From positions 62,001-126,000 of the forward strand of contig NZ_MDAG01000002.1 of assembly GCF_002876705.1 (NCBI RefSeq): a stretch of DNA of 64,000 nt, in the 5' to 3' direction. How positions within the stretch are numbered: position 1 is the first letter of the stretch; the number at the start of each line of letters is the position of its first letter. Origin of the DNA: Enterovibrio norvegicus_B. GTDB lineage: Bacteria > Pseudomonadota > Gammaproteobacteria > Enterobacterales > Vibrionaceae. Position numbers and translations under genes: made by a program. Shown here one piece after another: positions 16,898-25,968 of the stretch. Under the pieces are notes generated by a model. It had not been told where the DNA came from. It did no database searches and saw only the letters and a program-made list of their open reading frames with translations.

Positions 16898-17532
16898 ATC
16901 GTTTAATACCTCTTTCAACCGCTGCCCTGATGTTGTCCAACACTCAGTGTGGCGGTGTTAATTTTTTGGGCACCGTGACCACGAAAAATCGCCCTGTGCT
17001 TGGTCGAATTTCCTTCGAAAAATGCGCCATATTCTCATTGATGATGTCAGCGTTATTGATGGTGTCGTGCACCTTGAGAAAGTGTCTGAACGCCTTTAAA
17101 AACGTGGGCAGGTCGTAAATGAGATCTCCATCCCATAAACGCTTGTACGTTGCAATGTGACGGCTCGCTGTCTATGCCTACGAAAAAATTTATTGAACCA
17201 TCTTATCTCTGGTACAGATTGCCATACCTTATTGATTAAAAAAGCACCAATCGGGACTAATGAAATAAGTAGTAGGTCACGATCCGTCCAGTTAGAGTGA
17301 AAAAGTGAAAATAACCCTTTACTAATCTCTCGGCTACGGTATTATTCGCCTCGCTCTGTATGTTCAGATTTATTAATGGAACTTCAAGCCAAAGTAAAAC
17401 CTCAAGATTTCTTCGTAACCGTGGTTATCCTTAGTGTTTCCCTTAGCTTCATCGTCACATTCAATAATTCAAGCGCCAGTGCCTCGCATTATCGCGAAAA
17501 TTTATTATCAACTAAATATTAAGGGACACATT
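16898..17532. other. long leader and promoter region of the cold-shock gene
   Basis: 635 bases with no convincing gene; a 62-codon frame at 16930 shows no ribosome site or protein-like pattern. The right half is the probable 5' leader of the cold-shock gene, which in this family is long and folds in a temperature-dependent way. I cannot locate the transcription start. Confidence 0.45.
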
Positions 17533-17742
17533 ATGTCTAAGACTACTGGTATCGTTAAGTGGTTCAACGAAGAGAAAGGTTTCGGTTTCATTACTCAAGA
17601 CAACGGCGGTGCTGACGTATTCGTTCACTTCCGTGCTATCGCTTCTGAAGGCTTCAAAACTTTGGCTGAAGGCCAAAAAGTATCTTTCGAAGTTGAGCAA
17701 GGCCAAAAAGGCCCACAAGCTGCTAACGTAGTAGCTCTGTAA
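17533..17742 (+). CDS. CspA-family cold shock protein
   Basis: Single cold-shock domain of 69 residues that binds single-stranded RNA/DNA and melts mRNA structure. RNP1 (KGFGFI) and RNP2 (VFVHF) are both intact and the product has the usual length for CspA-type proteins. The start is ATG 17533, with AAGGGA upstream; an open frame to 17434 is leader sequence. Codon use is strongly biased to common codons, as in highly expressed genes. Followed by a terminator at 17754. Which paralogue (CspA, C, D or E) cannot be decided here. Confidence 0.95.
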
Positions 17743-18043
17743 TTTCGAAAGGCGGCGTAGGTAGCTTGCTACTTACGCCTCTTTTTTATCTAGCGTTTCA
17801 CTCCTCGTAACTCGCTTTAGTTTTACCCATTCCATCAGCGACATCCCCATTATTTTTATCGTCTTCTAGCAAAAATTATTAACTCCCCAAATATCTCTTT
17901 TCCATATTTGTCTTCCAGTTACATATTTCTCAGCTATATTTCTATAAATAACAATGAAAATCATGACGTTGCCGTGCAATGCTCACGATGAGAACTCAGC
18001 GCCTAGCTTGGTTTTATGCTGATCAGAAACAGTAAGGAAGAAT
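17743..18043. other. intergenic region after the cold-shock gene
   Basis: 301 bases with the cold-shock gene terminator at its left end and the promoter and ribosome site (AAGGAAG) of the 30-residue peptide at its right end; AT-rich between, nothing else recognised. Confidence 0.5.
17754..17787 (+). terminator. terminator of the cold-shock gene
   Basis: GGCGTAGGTAGC paired with GCTACTTACGCC (one G-T pair), followed by six T. Confidence 0.8.
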
Positions 18044-18136
18044 ATGTCACGTTCAACAGGTCGAAAACGATTTTGGTTCCAACAAACCCGTGAAGACAAC
18101 GCGATTAAAACCTTTAAATCACGTTCGAAAAAGTAA
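18044..18136 (+). CDS. small basic peptide (30 aa)
   Basis: A 30-codon frame starting at ATG 18044 with AAGGAAG four bases upstream and ending at TAA 18134-18136. The product (MSRSTGRKRFWFQQTRED followed by a Lys/Arg/Ser-rich tail) is strongly basic, with an aromatic FWF patch, and suggests a nucleic-acid- or ribosome-associated peptide. No family recognised. It lies between the cold-shock gene and a hypothetical gene on the same strand. Support is the ribosome site and non-random composition only; conservation across relatives would be the deciding evidence. Confidence 0.5.
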   Translation: MSRSTGRKRFWFQQTREDNAIKTFKSRSKK

Positions 18137-18423
18137 GCCCAGGGCGTTTCCTCCCATTCAAGTAAACGCCTTCACCGCTGCAACGATTTGCTACCTCTTT
18201 AAGTTCCCCCCGTTCACCAACAGCACAGGATCGTGGTATTGGGTTTCCCAATGCATCCTTGCGCGACCTTCATCACCTATCGATTGTTTGATGTAACCCA
18301 GTAAGCGTTTTGTTGATTCGCCCCTAATTTCTTGTTACTCACTGGCCTTCCACACCGCGATTTTCTCAAATTAAGCTACTCTTTTAACTGCAAATCCTTG
18401 AAATGGTATCTGAGATTTAGAGA

Positions 18424-19395
18424 TTGGAAGCGAAGCTGCGAAAGACCGTCACTGCAGTCAATCGACATTGGCATGTAGAACTTATTGGCACTGATATGTT
18501 TTGGTGCGATATTCTTGTGGATGCTAAATTTTCCGCAGAAAGTGAACAGCTCAGCCAATACGTTGTCGATTACCGTGATAACTTGAAACACCACATTGAA
18601 GATGTGTTGGGCGAAGCACGTCTTTATCTGATGTGCGTGCGTGAAAAAGTGCGCTTCAATTCCTTCAAAAAACCCAGCTACAACCCGTTTACGCGAAAGA
18701 TGAAGTTTCATTTTTTGGTGGGAGAGGCTCGCCGAAGAGTGTCATTGAAGGTTGATGTTCGAAAGCACTTTTTTCCTGACTTAGCCCATCCCAAAGTCTT
18801 CCTTGAATCCAAATTCATTACGCTGCTGAAAAACGAAAAAGACAACATCACGTTGTCGGTGCATGATTTCTTGTCTGCAATCGGTGCTGACCTTGGGTTG
18901 GATAGCCGAGTTGTGTCATCAGGCTACAGCCGTTCCCCTTATTGGGGGGGGGAAGAAGGGGCGTTAGTCATGCTGCAGCGCCAAGCTGCAAGGTTTACCA
19001 GCGACGACAAAGACCTCGTGGTTTATATCAATGAATACAACATGTCGCTCTTCAGCAACAAGACACGCGCTTTGGATCAGTCAGGTCGCAACATTACTGA
19101 GTTTTCTGATGAATCAATAGACATGTCATTCATGATGCTTTCACGCAGTTTTAGCTTGTACTTTTTGGGCTGCGATGCGGAAGCCTCTGTGGAGGTGAAA
19201 AATGCGATGGCTAACATCTCACGATATTTAACCCGGAATCAGATTCACCGCATCACGGTGGACCATGCTTATGAGCAAGACGGCGAGTACCTAAGGTTGT
19301 GCTCGCAGGAAGTAGAAACGTCTCCAAGCCATGTGTTCACTGTATTGATGGAGCATGGGAAAGTGGTGCTGGATCGCGGCGAGATCTACGATTAA
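18424..19395 (+). CDS. hypothetical protein with G9 tract (323 aa)
   Basis: Predicted soluble cytoplasmic protein of 323 residues; no signal peptide, no membrane segments, no recognised catalytic motif. The longest reading begins at TTG 18424 with only a weak upstream site. Two codons before it is an in-frame TAG, and before that an in-frame ATG (18403), so the natural start is uncertain; the next internal ATG is 18496. A tract of nine consecutive G at 18944-18952, reading as WGGE, lies in the coding region, a classic slip-prone sequence. Composition fits a full-length conserved protein (it may be one of the Vibrionaceae/Shewanella DUF families). Followed by a bidirectional terminator. Confidence 0.65.
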   Translation: MEAKLRKTVTAVNRHWHVELIGTDMFWCDILVDAKFSAESEQLSQYVVDYRDNLKHHIEDVLGEARLYLMCVREKVRFNSFKKPSYNPFTRKMKFHFLVGEARRRVSLKVDVRKHFFPDLAHPKVFLESKFITLLKNEKDNITLSVHDFLSAIGADLGLDSRVVSSGYSRSPYWGGEEGALVMLQRQAARFTSDDKDLVVYINEYNMSLFSNKTRALDQSGRNITEFSDESIDMSFMMLSRSFSLYFLGCDAEASVEVKNAMANISRYLTRNQIHRITVDHAYEQDGEYLRLCSQEVETSPSHVFTVLMEHGKVVLDRGEIYD

Positions 19396-19467
19396 GCGTT
19401 CGAGAAAGTGTTGGTTAAATGTTCGCCCAATGCTGACAAAACAAACGCTATTGAAACAAATTCAATC

Positions 19468-19499
19468 AAAAACGGCAGCCCTTCGTGGCTGCCGTTTTT
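19468..19499. terminator. bidirectional terminator between convergent genes
   Basis: 13-base perfect stem (AAAAACGGCAGCC / GGCTGCCGTTTTT) around a loop containing TTCG; A-run on one side and T-run on the other, so usable from both strands. Confidence 0.9.
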
Positions 19500-19522
19500 A
19501 GTCTTGTTTACTGGTGTCATTG

Positions 19523-20728
19523 TTATGCAAACACGGGGCGATATTCCTGCAAGGTTTTCTCTAGCATGGCGACACCTCTAGGTAGGTTTGCCTGACCGTC
19601 AAGCGCTTGTATTGTCGAGCCTAATGCATGAATGGTTCGGAATATGTTATGCACGCGACATTGTTCGCCCATTTGCCCAATACGAATAATGTCTAGGCCA
19701 AATGAGCCCGAAATTTCAACGCGAAACTCACGGGAAATGTGGCTCAATATGTCTTTCTGATTCAACCCTTTTGGTACATGAATACCGACGACGGAATTCA
19801 ATCGTGATGCTGTATCAACACAGAGGTCTAGCCCCAAACCTTCAATGCCTGCTTGAAGTGCCAATGAGCATTTCAAGTGGCGGTCAAAGCGCGCTTGTAG
19901 CGTTTCTTCGCAGATCAGACGCAATGCTTCGTGAATCGCCATGATGCCGGATACTGGCGCGGTGTAATGGTAAGAGCTTTGGTACCAGAATTTATCGGCA
20001 AGTTTGGCGTCCAAGCACCAGTGGCGGAGGGTGTCTTCTCGGGTGGTGATTTTTTCCCACGCGTTATCTGAGAAGGCCACCAGTGAAACGCCGGGGATAC
20101 AACTTAATCCTTTCTGACCGCCCGTAATCACTGCATCAACGCCCCATTCATCCATGTCTAATGGCATGGTGCTGAGTGTGCACACCGCATCAACGATGAC
20201 GAGACAATTTGCCGCTTTCGCTGCACGACAAATCGCGGGCAAGTCGTGGTTATAGACGGTATTCGATGTCTCACCTTGTACGATGGTCAGGACTTTGGGT
20301 TGGTGCTTGGCTATGGCGCGTGCCACGGTGTTGGGATCTGCGGCTAATCCTTCTTCGACGAGAAGGCGCGTTACATTGCCGCCGACACGGTCAGACATTT
20401 CAGCAAGGCGACCACTGAAGAACCCATTACTGACCGATAACACTGCATCGCCAGGGGCGACTAAGTTGGCTACGGCCATTTCCATGGCAGCGGAGCCTGG
20501 GCCTGCAACGCCCATAATGTGTGTCGAGTCGGTTTGAAACACGTAGCGAGACATGGCTTTTACCTGCTCGATAATACGTGACATGGTTTCACCAAGGTGA
20601 TTGATCACGATGCCATTGGCGGCGGCCACTTTGGCTGGAATCGGCACAGGGCCTGCACCCATCATTAGTAAAGGTTCATCTGGCAATATGGTGTCTAATG
20701 ATTCAACGATTGGGGCAGATATGCGCAC
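19523..20728 (-). CDS. class V aminotransferase (alanine-glyoxylate aminotransferase family)
   Basis: PLP-dependent fold-type I enzyme of 401 residues. The start I choose is GTG 20728, because AGGAG lies six bases upstream at 20735-20739; the frame runs another 129 codons upstream without protein character. Features seen are the N-terminal MGAGPVPIP, the glycine-rich GVAGPGSAAMEMA cofactor loop, the conserved VDAVCTLSTMPLDMD with the pyridine-binding Asp, the PLP-lysine segment ITGGQKGLSC, and the C-terminal carboxylate-binding region IIRIGQMGEQ. The family includes alanine-glyoxylate, pyridoxamine-pyruvate and ureidoglycine-glyoxylate aminotransferases; the exact substrate pair cannot be read here. 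Stands alone, convergent with the G9-tract gene. Confidence 0.85.
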   Translation of the reverse strand: MRISAPIVESLDTILPDEPLLMMGAGPVPIPAKVAAANGIVINHLGETMSRIIEQVKAMSRYVFQTDSTHIMGVAGPGSAAMEMAVANLVAPGDAVLSVSNGFFSGRLAEMSDRVGGNVTRLLVEEGLAADPNTVARAIAKHQPKVLTIVQGETSNTVYNHDLPAICRAAKAANCLVIVDAVCTLSTMPLDMDEWGVDAVITGGQKGLSCIPGVSLVAFSDNAWEKITTREDTLRHWCLDAKLADKFWYQSSYHYTAPVSGIMAIHEALRLICEETLQARFDRHLKCSLALQAGIEGLGLDLCVDTASRLNSVVGIHVPKGLNQKDILSHISREFRVEISGSFGLDIIRIGQMGEQCRVHNIFRTIHALGSTIQALDGQANLPRGVAMLEKTLQEYRPVFA

Positions 20729-21272
20729 GCGATACTCCTGTTTACCGGACAGCGTGACCTCATGAGGGTCTATTGCACTATCTCGGCGATGTTCATGTTC
20801 CCCACACACATTAAAAATGCAGCGCTTCCTGCATGTAAAGTTTGTCTGGGTATTTTTAAATGGTTTCAAATTCCAACGACTGTCTTGGCATCTTAGAGCA
20901 GACAGGTTGTTATTCCTATCCCTCCGTTGTCTCAAGTCCCCGATCTTGTGGGGAATTAATGCTAAACGGTGCGTCACTGTCGATTGACTGAGGGCTATTG
21001 AAGAGAGGTTTCGGTGCTCAGGAACCCTTCTTGAGTCTCTTTGATCGAACACGTGTCCAAGGCATCGCGTCTTACACTTTTCTAAAAGCAACTGACGACC
21101 AGAGTAACTATCCACCAGAGTAACGGTTCACGAAAGCAGCTAGGTTGCACGTGAATATCTAGGTTTCACGGGAACAGCTAGTTTCACACGAACAATGCCG
21201 TTGAAAGATAAAGCACCGTTGAAATACAAAACGGAAACCATAAACCAGCCTCAATACGAATAAGGAGGCAAG
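20729..21272. other. intergenic region with imperfect tandem repeats
   Basis: 544 bases between divergent genes (aminotransferase and small membrane protein). It carries 3 to 4 copies of a 19-base imperfect repeat near the right end (21125-21199). Minus-strand open frame here is judged noise. Confidence 0.55.
21125..21199. repeat. imperfect 19-bp tandem repeat, 3-4 copies
   Basis: Units GGTTCACGAAAGCAGCTA (21125), GGTTGCACGTGAATATCTA (21143), GGTTTCACGGGAACAGCTA (21162) and a partial unit (21181). The shared core is GGTTNCACG..A..CTA. Located 75 to 150 bases upstream of the small membrane protein gene, so regulatory use is possible but unproven. Confidence 0.7.
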
Positions 21273-21659
21273 ATGTTGGATGTATGGAGTGATTTTCTGA
21301 TGGGTGGCGCTTGGGGCGCTTGGCTCGCGTTTTACTTAGAGCGGCTGTATGCGAGGCAGGTAACCTTCATTAATTTGAGCGTGTTTGTCCTATGGGGTCG
21401 AAGTTACAAAGCGAACTGGCGCTTAGCGAAAATGCTCAATGTTGTTTTGCTGTCAGTCTTTCTGTTTGCTGCTTCTGCGGTGATGGGGATGTGGGTCGGT
21501 CATTGGGGATATTTCATTCTTGGCTGGTGTTTGGGTCATGGTGTGCATGCATTGGCACGGTTGAGTGCTTCTCGGCATAAGATTCAACATCAACATCAAC
21601 AAGAGCAAGAACGACACGATAAAACTCGTTTCCATCGCCGACACAAAGCGCATAAATAG
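21273..21659 (+). CDS. small membrane protein with His/Gln-rich tail
   Basis: Protein of 128 residues with a near-consensus ribosome site (AAGGAGG) nine bases before ATG 21273. Two to three hydrophobic segments (about residues 8-22, 32-41 and 56-88) indicate an inner-membrane protein; the C-terminal 35 residues are highly charged and rich in His, Gln, Lys and Arg. Function not recognised. A perfect 16-base-stem terminator follows, so it forms its own transcript. The His-rich tail could bind metal, but this is only a guess from composition. Confidence 0.7.
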   Translation: MLDVWSDFLMGGAWGAWLAFYLERLYARQVTFINLSVFVLWGRSYKANWRLAKMLNVVLLSVFLFAASAVMGMWVGHWGYFILGWCLGHGVHALARLSASRHKIQHQHQQEQERHDKTRFHRRHKAHK

Positions 21660-21673
21660 CGTATTCTCACGCA

Positions 21674-21710
21674 GCATAAAAATGCCCAGTCTGTCTGGGC
21701 ATTTTTATGC
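21674..21710 (+). terminator. strong terminator
   Basis: Perfect 16-base inverted repeat GCATAAAAATGCCCAG / CTGGGCATTTTTATGC with a 5-base loop, directly after the small membrane protein gene. Confidence 0.9.
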
Positions 21711-21887
21711 CACGAAAGGGCGGCAATGCTGGAACGTCGGTGTTAACGGTTAGCATTGGGTGAACAAATTAAACCCAAAGGCACCGTTAGGGCGCATACC
21801 CATGTAAAATTGTGTCGTTAACCCTTGACCGCATCGGCTTTTTGCCCGATAACGCATCTTAATATTTTTTATGGTTTTAGAGCTGAG

Positions 21888-22751
21888 ATGGATACAGATT
21901 TACTGCGCACATTTTTAGAAGTGAACAAGACTCGTCATTTTGGCCGAGCTGCGACAAACTTGTATTTAACCCAATCTGCGGTGAGTTTTCGTATCCGTCA
22001 GCTTGAGATCAAACTCGGTACGCCCGTCTTTACCCGTAAACGTGGCGATTTACGCCTGACAGCCGCGGGTGAGCGCTTTGTACCGTATGCAGAAAGCATT
22101 CTCCAAACGTGGGGACGCGCGCGCCAGGATGTGGCGCTGACGGACAGCTACCAGCAGCAATTGACGGTTGGTGCGACCTCGCTGATTTGGGAAATCGACA
22201 ACAGCAGCGAATGGCTAGAGCAAGTTGAAGCGATTCAGCCGGAATGGGCGTTGCGTACGGAGTCTCTAAGCCGTCAGCAAATCTCCAATGCATTGCTTGA
22301 GAAACAAGTCGATGTGGTGTTGACCAGCGAGCCGCCAAAATTGGCAGACTTACAGCAAGTCCGTTTGACAGATTTCAACTTGGTGTTGGTTTCAAGCGAG
22401 CCAGAACAAACCATGGAAACCATTGGCGCCTTGCCGCTGGTTTACCTTGATTGGGGCACACGTTTTTCAGTGGAGCACAGCCGCATCCCTTCGTTGCAAA
22501 GAACGCCTGTGCTGCATAGCCACGGCTGCCAACCTGCGACCAAGTTTTTGCTTAACCGTGGTGGTGTCGGTTACTTGCCATCCACCATCGCTCAGCCTTG
22601 GATTGATGCGGGTAAACTGTACCTCGTGGAAGACAGTCCAGCGATGGAAAACGAGCTCTTCATGGTGTGGTTGTCTGGGAACGAAAAACACGAAGACATT
22701 AACTCACTTGTTGATGCGTTCACTGAACAAGCCGTGCGCGATTTCGGATAA
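21888..22751 (+). CDS. hdfR: LysR family regulator HdfR
   Basis: Regulator of 287 residues that matches E. coli HdfR, a repressor of flhDC, at its N-terminus almost word for word: MDTDLLRTFLEVNKTRHFG, then the recognition helix LTQSAVSFRIRQLE and LFTR-like wing. The start at ATG 21888 reproduces the E. coli start; an upstream in-frame start at 21825 is rejected. The effector domain is less conserved. It stands alone between the small membrane protein and a chemoreceptor gene and has a terminator. Whether it controls flagellar genes in this organism is inference from the E. coli role; Vibrio uses FlrA rather than FlhDC, so its targets may differ. Confidence 0.85.
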   Translation: MDTDLLRTFLEVNKTRHFGRAATNLYLTQSAVSFRIRQLEIKLGTPVFTRKRGDLRLTAAGERFVPYAESILQTWGRARQDVALTDSYQQQLTVGATSLIWEIDNSSEWLEQVEAIQPEWALRTESLSRQQISNALLEKQVDVVLTSEPPKLADLQQVRLTDFNLVLVSSEPEQTMETIGALPLVYLDWGTRFSVEHSRIPSLQRTPVLHSHGCQPATKFLLNRGGVGYLPSTIAQPWIDAGKLYLVEDSPAMENELFMVWLSGNEKHEDINSLVDAFTEQAVRDFG

Positions 22752-23216
22752 ATTGACGCGACATTTTTCATAAAAAAAGCGCCCATTGGAGGCGCTTTTT
22801 TTATGCTCAAATAACAAACGCACTGTCTTTTGTTTAAGCCCCAGCGTTGCTTGCTCAAATATTCATCAACCTAATGCGCTCGCGATCGATTTTAGTGCAT
22901 GAAATGGGTTCTTGAACGTGGCTAAAACAGCGGTGGCACTCGGAGAAAGCGTTGTATATGTCTGGTTTGTTAGATGTTTTTAGTTGGGTTTGTTTGCTGA
23001 AAATACCTTTTCAGGGTTGGTTTTAGGGAATGCAATGTCGATGAATCTAAGCATGCGAACAGCAAGGTTTTTTTGACACTGTAGCCATGCATTTGACGAT
23101 CGAACATGCTGTTCAAAATAAATCCAAATAAACGTATTCTCCCTATTGGAATTGGGTGATCTAGGTCGCATAATGCGCTCGATTTTTAATGAGTGGTTCG
23201 CGGGAAGATTAAACAA
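22752..23216. other. intergenic region before chemoreceptor gene
   Basis: 465 bases. The left end holds the hdfR terminator (22772-22802); the rest includes the promoter of the chemoreceptor gene, which I cannot place. No gene recognised. Confidence 0.5.
22772..22802 (+). terminator. hdfR terminator
   Basis: AAAAAAAGCGCC / GGCGCTTTTTTT with a seven-base loop. Confidence 0.9.
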
Positions 23217-24842
23217 ATGTCACTTAACAATATTTCTATTCGGCATCAGATTCTGATCCCGATCCTCCTTTTAGTACTGAGTGTCTCTGCGGTTTTAATT
23301 TTTGCAAAAAGTGAAGTGGAAGCTTCGTTGGTTGCAACAAGCCAAACAGCCCGTCAGGTTGTCAAAGATAAAGATGCGATTGCAAAACTCGCGGACCTCG
23401 CTTGGGCTATGCGTGTCGAAGCGATTTACGGCATTTACGATGCTGATCGTGCGAAAAACATGGATCGCAACGTGGCGGATTTAGCGAATGAGGCATTGAC
23501 CACATTACGCAACATGGGTCACTCAGATCAGCTTCGCCAAGTGTCGCAAGACCTTGAACGCAGCATCAGCGATTACACGCGTTACACCAACGTAAAAGCG
23601 CAACCAACCATTGAAGCGTACTTTAACGCGCAGGTGGATGATAAAAGCTATCAAGCCATGGTCAGTGAATATCGCGTGATGGGCGCAGACATGATGAAAG
23701 CCGTGAGTGATATGTCTGCATTCATCAATCCGTTGGTGGAAAACGACCTCGAAATGTCGGATGAAAACAGCGAGAACATGGTGATCACCACGGGTTCTGT
23801 GCTGATGATGGCAATGTTGGTCGCGATGATCATTGGCTGGTGGTTGTCTGGTGTTATCGTGAAACCACTGTCTGAATTACAACATGTGATGCGTAAGTTG
23901 TCGCAAGGCGACTTGAATGCAAAAGCATCAGATGAAGGCACCAATGAGTTAGCGCGCTTGGGACGTGATACGAACCAGACCGTTGACCAACTGCGTCGTA
24001 CTGTCACGACGTTGTTCAGTATCAGCGATGAAGTGGCTGCTGCATCAACAGAGTTGGCGGCGGTTATGACGCAATCGAGCGTGAATGCACAGCAAGAGCA
24101 AGGCGAAATTGAACAAGTAGCCTCTGCGGTCACTGAGCTATCGAGCACGGCTGACAATGTGTCTGATAACGCGGTGAATGCCGATCATGCTGCGCGTCAA
24201 ACTGATGAACTGGCGTCTCAAGGGCTGTCGATTTTCGAGCAAAGCTCTCAAGCCGCGGTGCAAATGGCGGAATCCATTGAGAACACGGCAACCGTCGTTA
24301 CGACGCTGCGCGAGCAATCTGTTCGCATTAGCCACGTGGTTGAAGTGATCCGTGGTATTTCTGAGCAGACTAACTTGTTGGCGCTGAATGCGGCGATTGA
24401 AGCGGCGCGTGCCGGTCATTCTGGTCGTGGTTTTGCGGTAGTTGCAGACGAAGTTCGTATGCTGGCTGCGCGCACTGAAGCGTCGACCAAAGAAATTCAA
24501 CAAATCATCGAAGGTCTTCAGCATCAAGCTGCGCAAGCGGGCGATAGCATGGGCACTTGCATGGATGTGTTGGCGCGTACACAAGAGTTGAGCCAACAAG
24601 CGAATGAAGCGCTAAATGGTATTACACGCTCAGTGGCACAAATTACAGACATGAACACCTTGGTGGCGACGGCAGCGGAACAACAGTCCGCTGTCACGCA
24701 GGATATTCACCGCAATATCACCAACATGTCGAGCATCGTGACGCAAAATGTTACCGGTATCAGCCAGAGCGCACAGGCCAGCCAAGAGTTGTCTGAGCTG
24801 GCAGAAAGCCAAAAACAAGAACTGTCGTTCTTCCGCGTGTAA
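23217..24842 (+). CDS. methyl-accepting chemotaxis protein
   Basis: Transmembrane chemoreceptor of 541 residues starting at ATG 23217 (GGGAAG upstream). Order of parts: transmembrane helix 1 at about 11-30; a periplasmic four-helix-bundle-type sensor region with no cache motif (about 31-187); transmembrane helix 2 at about 188-210; HAMP about 208-262 (KPLSELQHVM, DLNAKASDEGTNELARLG); then the cytoplasmic signalling coiled coil with the hairpin tip EQTNLLALNAAIEAARAG at about 383-400 and GRGFAVVADEVRMLA after it. No CheR-binding pentapeptide is seen at the C-terminus (it ends SFFRV). Ligand unknown; no chemotaxis genes adjoin. The following terminator makes it monocistronic. Confidence 0.95.
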   Translation: MSLNNISIRHQILIPILLLVLSVSAVLIFAKSEVEASLVATSQTARQVVKDKDAIAKLADLAWAMRVEAIYGIYDADRAKNMDRNVADLANEALTTLRNMGHSDQLRQVSQDLERSISDYTRYTNVKAQPTIEAYFNAQVDDKSYQAMVSEYRVMGADMMKAVSDMSAFINPLVENDLEMSDENSENMVITTGSVLMMAMLVAMIIGWWLSGVIVKPLSELQHVMRKLSQGDLNAKASDEGTNELARLGRDTNQTVDQLRRTVTTLFSISDEVAAASTELAAVMTQSSVNAQQEQGEIEQVASAVTELSSTADNVSDNAVNADHAARQTDELASQGLSIFEQSSQAAVQMAESIENTATVVTTLREQSVRISHVVEVIRGISEQTNLLALNAAIEAARAGHSGRGFAVVADEVRMLAARTEASTKEIQQIIEGLQHQAAQAGDSMGTCMDVLARTQELSQQANEALNGITRSVAQITDMNTLVATAAEQQSAVTQDIHRNITNMSSIVTQNVTGISQSAQASQELSELAESQKQELSFFRV

Positions 24843-24937
24843 TTCGCTTTTTGTGCGCGTCTTTACGGACTATTAGTGCGCAAGGACGCGTGGATGCGCG
24901 TTACGAATATGCGTATATGTTGAGTGATACACCAAGC

Positions 24938-24968
24938 CGCCCTGATGGAAACATCAGGGCGTTTTTTT
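24938..24968 (+). terminator. terminator after chemoreceptor gene
   Basis: CGCCCTGATG / CATCAGGGCG with a GAAA tetraloop, followed by a T-run. Confidence 0.9.
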
Positions 24969-24980
24969 GGTTGAGAAGCG

Positions 24981-25862
24981 CTAGTGCATCGCCTGTTCAA
25001 TGAGTGCGATAACGGGCTCGTAACGTTGTGGCAATGCGCGATGGCGTTTTTGCGCCAAATAGACGGTCTGCGATATGGGTTTTTCTAGCGCAAAACAGGC
25101 AAGCGCTTTCGGTGCTGAGAAGCCATCAATGACACCGGTGGGGAGAACAGTGAACCCGAGTCCTTTGGAGACAGGCAATAAAATCTGCGCGAGTTGGTTT
25201 ACATAACCGCTGATTTTCATCGACTCCAAACCACGGTATTGTGCGGCGAAATTGGCGGTAAACACCAAGTCAGCATAATGCTGTCCATCCGGATGATTGA
25301 TATAGCCCAGTGCAATCAAGCCTGCGTAGTCATTGCTTTCGATGTTTGCGGTAACAGGCACGACAATACTGAGGTCTTCCTCTCCCAGAGGGTTTTCCAA
25401 AATGGACGGATGATCAATGCGTTGGGTGCTGATCCCAATATCGATAAGGTTTTCCATGAGGTAATGACGAATACGTTCAGCAGGTGCGGCCTCGAGGTGA
25501 ATCGACAAATCAGGATGCTGCTTTTGATGTGCAAGCAAGAGTGGATAAAGTGTCATAGCCATGGTGCCAGAACAAGCAATACGAATGCTGCCTTGATGAG
25601 GACTGTCCGCTTTTAGTCGAGCTAGGAAATCATCTTGCTGCTGTTTTTGCTCTGCTACAAATGCCATCAACATCATGCCGGCTTGGGTCAGCTCAAATTG
25701 TTTGCCTTCTCGATAGATCAGCACTTCACCTAATTCGGCTTCCAATTTCTTAATGTGCTGACTGACCCCAGGTTGTGTCATAAAAAGACGCTCAGCCGTT
25801 TGTGTAAAGCTGCTCGTCTCCGCCAAGGTTTCAAACGTATTGAGCCATTTTGGGTTCAGCAT
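24981..25862 (-). CDS. LysR family transcriptional regulator
   Basis: Regulator of 293 residues with the usual N-terminal helix-turn-helix (FETLAETSSFTQTAERL, then MTQPGVSQHIKKLEAELG, residues about 8-45) and a C-terminal effector domain. It ends close to the chemoreceptor terminator and its 5' end faces the VOC-family gene at 25969 with 106 bases between the starts. That arrangement suggests that it regulates the VOC gene. The effector is unknown. Confidence 0.88.
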   Translation of the reverse strand: MLNPKWLNTFETLAETSSFTQTAERLFMTQPGVSQHIKKLEAELGEVLIYREGKQFELTQAGMMLMAFVAEQKQQQDDFLARLKADSPHQGSIRIACSGTMAMTLYPLLLAHQKQHPDLSIHLEAAPAERIRHYLMENLIDIGISTQRIDHPSILENPLGEEDLSIVVPVTANIESNDYAGLIALGYINHPDGQHYADLVFTANFAAQYRGLESMKISGYVNQLAQILLPVSKGLGFTVLPTGVIDGFSAPKALACFALEKPISQTVYLAQKRHRALPQRYEPVIALIEQAMH

Positions 25863-25968
25863 GTTTCACCATAAATTAAAATTATCGATATAAGAATAAA
25901 CCATAATTTTAAAGCCGGGAATGGGGTAAGTAGACTGAGTGCATTCAATAAGAAGAGAGGACACTCAC

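Noticed and set aside
16930..17118. 62-codon plus-strand frame before the cold-shock gene
   Set aside because: Lacks a ribosome site and protein-like pattern.
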